Source: Tetracladium setigerum (lineage: Eukaryota > Ascomycota > Leotiomycetes > Helotiales). From it: a DNA stretch of 64,000 bases. Shown here one piece after another: positions 60,051 through 64,000 of the stretch. The notes under the pieces were generated by a model, which was not told the origin of the DNA, made no database searches, and worked only from the letters and a program-made list of their open reading frames with translations. A program made the translations under genes and the position numbers. Location: assembly GCA_031472005.1 (NCBI GenBank), contig PZJY01000002.1:3534001-3598000 (forward strand), in the 5' to 3' direction. Positions within the stretch are counted from its first letter, which is position 1. Each line of letters starts with the position of its first letter.

Positions 60051-63000
60051 ATGTCGAACCCTAACGACTATACTGTTGGCTGGATATGCGCCATAAGTAC
60101 GGAGTACGTCGCGGCGCAAGTCTTTCTTGACGAAAAGCACGAAGGACCCGAATATGTGTCTCCCAATGACAATAACGATTACACCTTAGGGAAAATTGGG
60201 AAACACAACACCGTCATTGCTGTCTTACCAGACGGTGAGTATGGCACATCTTCTGCAGCAAGAGTAGCAAGCCGCATGCTTCTTAGCTTTCCTAACGTTA
60301 GAATCGGTCTGATGGTCGGCATCGGCGGCGGTGCTCCAAGTCGACAACACGATATCCGTCTGGGCGATATCGTAGTCAGCGCAACTCGCGATAGGAAGGG
60401 TGGTGTATTTCAATACGACCTTGGCAAAACGATACAAGGCCAGGACTTCCAAACAACGGCCTTCTTGGACCAGCCACCAGAGATCCTACGGACAGCAATG
60501 AGTGGACTTAAGGCGCAATATGAGATTGAAGGCCATCAGCTTGAAGAGGTTATCAACAACACTCTCGAAAAGAAACCAAGATTACGGAAGAAGTACAAGC
60601 GACCGAATCCAAGCAGCGATAGGTTATACCAAAGCACCGTTGTCCATCCTGCAAACAACGAAACAAGCTGTGTCACTGTCTGCGGTGATGAACTGATAAC
60701 GCGACCAGAAAGGGCTGAAGATGAGGATAATCCGACCATCCACTACGGCCTGATTGCGTCCGCCAACCAGTTGATGAAGGACGCTACGATTCGGGATAAA
60801 CTTGCAGCGGAGAAGGACGTTCTGTGTTTTGAGATGGAGGCGGCAGGGCTGATGAACCACTTCCCATGCTTGGTTATCCGGGGCATATGCGACTACTCAG
60901 ACTCGCATAAGAACAAGGAATGGCAAGGCTATGCAGCGATGGCGGCAGCGGCATATACCAAGGACCTTCTCTGTCGGATTCCTCCTAATAAAGTCGAAGC
61001 TGAGAAGAGGATTCTTTCGGATAGTTAGTCCTTCTATAGTGTCTGCGACTCTTGTGACTGCTAATATTATATTAGTTCTTTGCACTGTGTCAAGAACTAA
61101 AGCACATGTTGAAACGATGAGATCCAAGTTGAACAATGATGAAGATATGAAGGTCCTTGATTGGCTCACACCATTTAACTACGGTTCCCAGCAGAGCGAT
61201 TTCATCAATCGCCGACAGCCAGGGACTGGCCAATGGCTCCTAGAGTCGGAAGAGTTCCAGACGTGGCTGAACTCCGACCAACAGACGTTATTCTGTCCAG
61301 GAATTCCTGGGGCAGGGAAGACAATTCTCACCTCGATTGTGGTAGAAGAGCTCCCTACTCACTTTCAAAATAATAAGAGTATAGGGATTGCGTACCTCTA
61401 TTGCAACTTCCGGCGCCAACACGAGCAGAAGGTTGAAGATCTGCTCGCAAGTCTGCTGAAGCAGCTAACTCAAGGTCGGTCTTCTCTGCCAGGTACCGTG
61501 AAAGATCTTTATGATCGACACAAGACTAAACGGACGCGGCCATCCCTCGACGAAATTTCTAGATCTCTCCAGGCCGTGTCTACTCTGTATTCAAGAGTCT
61601 TTATTCTTGTTGATGCGCTTGATGAGTGTCAAGTATCTCATAGCTGCCAGAAGACATTCCTGTCAGAGTTATTCAGCCTCCAGGCCAAGTGCGGAGCGAA
61701 TCTCTTCGCAACTTCGAGATTTATACCGGAAATTACCGGAAAATTCCAGGGAAGCATATCATTAGAGATACGAGCTAGTGAACATGATATGCGGAGATAT
61801 GTGGACGGCTATATATCATATCTGCCATCCTTTGTCGGACGTAGACCAGATTTACAAGAGGAAGTCAAGACTGAAATCGTGAAGGCTGTCGGCGGCATGT
61901 ATGTGGCTCTTGTAGTCCTTATCTATATAAACACTTACCTCGCTTAGGTTTTTACTTGCGCAGCTTCATCTAGATTCCTTGGTCGGGAAGAGATCAGCAA
62001 AGGCTATCCGAGCCGCCCTCAAAAATTTACCCTCTGGGTCTAACGCGTACGACAATGCATATAAGGATGCAATGATTCGAATCGAAGGAAAAGTAGCCGA
62101 CCAAGAGGAGCTTGCTAAGCAGGTCCTATCATGGATCACCTGTGCAGAAAGACCACTGACTACGTTAGAACTCCAGCATGCACTTGCTGTGGAAATAGGC
62201 AAGTCTAAATTGGACGAAGACAATCTCCCAGAAATTGAAGATATGGTCTCTGCGTGCGCGGGATTAGTTACTATTGATGAGGAGAGTAATGTCATCCGCT
62301 TAGTTCATTATACAACACAAGAATACTTCGAGCGAACGCAAAGCTATTGGTTCCCAAATGCGAAGACTGATATTACGATAATCTGTACTACCTTCCTCTC
62401 ATTTGAAGTTTTTGAGCATGGGTTTTGTCAGACGGACGACGAATTCGAGGAGCGGTTACGGTCAAATCAGTTTTTTGAGTACGCCGCACGAAACTGGGGC
62501 CACCATGCTCGCAAGGCTTCGACTTTAAGCCAGGAGTTGAGCCAGGCGGTTATAAGCTTTCTTATGAACGAAACTAAGGTTAATGCATCGAGCCAAGGGC
62601 TATTGGCCATTAAGCGCTTTTCATCACATTCAAATTACAGCCAGGGAACTCCGAGGGGGTGGACGGGACTGCATTTGATAGCACACTTTGGGGTTGAGGC
62701 CGTCGTTAAGCTGCTGCTTGCGACAGGCAAGGTCGATGCCGACGCGAAGGACGAAGACAGTCGGACGCCGTTGTCGATAGCTGCTGAGAACGGGCACAAA
62801 GCCGTCGTTAAGCTGCTGCTTGCGACAGGCAAGGTCGATGCCGACGCGAAGGACGAAGACGGTCGGACGCCGCTATGGATGGCTGCTGAGAACGGGCACG
62901 AAGCCGTTGTTAAGCTGCTGCTTGCGACAAGCAAGGTCGATGCCGACGCGAAGGATGAAGACGGTCGGACGCCGCTGTCGATAGCTGCTGAGAACGGGCA

Positions 63001-63775
63001 CAAAGCCGTCGTTAAGCTGCTGCTTGCGATAGGTAAGGTCGATGCCGACGCGAAGGATAAATACGGTTGGACGCCGCTATGGATGGCTGCTGAGAACGGG
63101 CACGAAGCCGTTGTTAAGCTGCTGCTCGCGATAGGCAAGGTCGATGCCGACGCGAAGGACGAAGATAGTCGGACGCCGCTGTCGATAGCTGCTGAGAACG
63201 GGCACAAAGCCGTCGTTAAGCTACTGCTTGCGACAGGTAAGGTCGATGCCGACGCGAAGGACGAAGACGGTCGGACGCCGCTATGGATAGCTGCTATGAA
63301 CGGGCACAAAGCCGTCGTTAAGCTGCTGCTTGCGACAGGCAAGGTCGATGCCGACGCGAAGGACGAAGACGGTCGGACGCCGCTATGGATAGCTGCTGAG
63401 AACGGGCACAAAGCCGTCGTTAAGCTGCTGCTTACGACAAGTAAGGTCGATGCCGACGCGAAGGACGAAGACGGTCGGACGCCGCTGTCGATAGCTGCTA
63501 TGAACGGGCACAAAGCCGTCGTTAAGCTGCTGCTTGCGACAGGTAAGGTCGATGCCGACGCGAAGGACGAAGACAGTTGGACGCCGCTGTCGATAGCTGC
63601 TGAGAACGGGCACGAAGCCGTCGTTAAGCTGCTGCTCGCGACAGGCAAGGTCGATGCCGACGCGAAGGACGAAGACAGTTGGACGCCGCTGTCGATAGCT
63701 GCTGAGAACGGGCACGAAGCCGTCGTTAAGCTGCTGCTCGCCACGGGCCAGCTCAACGTAATTTTAGATGGATAG
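60051..63775 (+). CDS. NLR-type protein: PNP domain, NACHT, ankyrin repeats
   Basis: Exons 60051-61023, 61076-61898 and 61948-63775 give 1207 residues. Residues 1-320 are a nucleoside-phosphorylase-like (PNP_UDP) domain: YTVGWICAISTEYVAA, IGLMVGIGGGAP, DIRLGDIVVS, LCFEMEAAGLMN and VIRGICDYSDSHKNKEWQGYA. The NACHT NTPase has the P-loop PGIPGAGKT (about residue 412) and Walker B VFILVDALDEC. A helical region with LVHYTTQEYFE follows, then one degenerate and ten near-identical 34-residue ankyrin units from 62660. Fungal NLRs of this plan act in non-self recognition and regulated cell death. Retaining intron 1 would give a stand-alone PNP protein ending at 61028. The stop at 63773 lies inside what should be a further ankyrin unit. 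Confidence 0.93.
62660..63772 (+). repeat. Ankyrin repeat array, 102-bp units
   Basis: After a degenerate unit at 62660, units start at 62762, 62864, 62966, 63068, 63170, 63272, 63374, 63476, 63578 and 63680, all 102 bp apart (34 residues; the last is cut short). Differences are confined to a few codons: TPL(S/W), (I/M)AA, (E/M)NGH, (K/E)AVV, LLA(T/I)(G/S) and the residue before TPL (R/W). The high identity implies recent homogenisation. Confidence 0.97.
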
Positions 63776-64000
63776 ACGCCACTCTGCTTGACGTGTAATA
63801 GTAGTCATATTGATATTGTTAGTTAATTCATATTCTTTTATATTTTAATATGTTTGATAAAGAGGGGCTTGGGGGAACTGTTCTTTATATATTAAAATGG
63901 GTTTACATAACTTCAAAACATTCTATGAATCTAGAATTTTCTAGCAAATTCGCTTTTTAACCTTTTAGCCACGTAATCTTAATACTACAGTACTACCTCT
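63776..64000. other. AT-rich 3' flank of the NLR
   Basis: Starts with the out-of-function continuation TPLCLTCNSSHIDIVS (remnant of another ankyrin unit), then becomes AT-rich to the window end. No other feature. Confidence 0.6.

Noticed and set aside
62635..63756. 373-codon antisense frame across the ankyrin array
   Set aside because: A periodic shadow of the 102-bp repeat; its translation is a simple repeat with no independent features.
1..64000. tRNA, rRNA, CRISPR or intact transposable element
   Set aside because: Scanned by eye for cloverleaf arms, terminal repeats, transposase or reverse-transcriptase motifs and regular spacer arrays; none was convincing.

Overview
The window is nuclear DNA of a filamentous ascomycete (Pezizomycotina). 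Genes carry short GT-AG introns (about 45-120 nt) with CTAAC/CTGAC-like branch sites. Recognisable proteins include a PTS2-type peroxisomal thiolase, a pyr4-like OMP decarboxylase with an internal insertion, a GH5 cellulase with a fungal CBM1, MDM10, and a PNP-NACHT-ankyrin NLR. Gene content is compatible with a plant-associated or saprotrophic Leotiomycete, but that placement is inference. Genes are monocistronic, on both strands, with 0.3-3 kb between them. No rRNA, tRNA, CRISPR or intact transposon was recognised.

Layout. 1-12 kb, all minus strand: 3-ketoacyl-CoA thiolase, glycerol kinase with an unusual repetitive tail, an unknown basic protein, and an NRAMP metal transporter. 12-18 kb: TAF4 (minus) and YSH1/CPSF73 (plus) in divergent orientation. 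18-31 kb: accessory-like stretch with four predicted secreted or GPI-anchored small proteins, a BTB-like protein and ribosomal protein eS19, separated by long gene-poor gaps. 31-44 kb: cytosolic HSP70 with a striking upstream heat-shock-element ladder, OMP decarboxylase, a DUF4604-like protein and a GT15 mannosyltransferase. 44-58 kb: GH5-CBM1 endoglucanase, U1-70K, the divergent pair MRT4/MDM10, a ZIP zinc transporter and mitochondrial ribosomal protein MRPL51. 58-64 kb: a decayed HET-domain gene divergent from a 1207-residue NLR that has ten nearly identical ankyrin units.

Two themes stand out. First, six otherwise well conserved coding regions between 30 and 56 kb are each broken by what looks like the loss of one base, most in short C/G runs. 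They include genes expected to be essential or important (U1-70K, MDM10), so assembly or sequencing error is the simplest explanation and the genes are probably intact. Second, the right end looks like a self/non-self recognition locus. The NLR has a nucleoside-phosphorylase-like N-terminal domain, a NACHT ATPase and homogenised repeats, and sits head-to-head with a HET-domain relic that has lost its core and carries a probable TGG to TGA nonsense change.

Exon limits were read by eye from splice signals, frame continuity and family knowledge. Where several junctions are possible this is stated.
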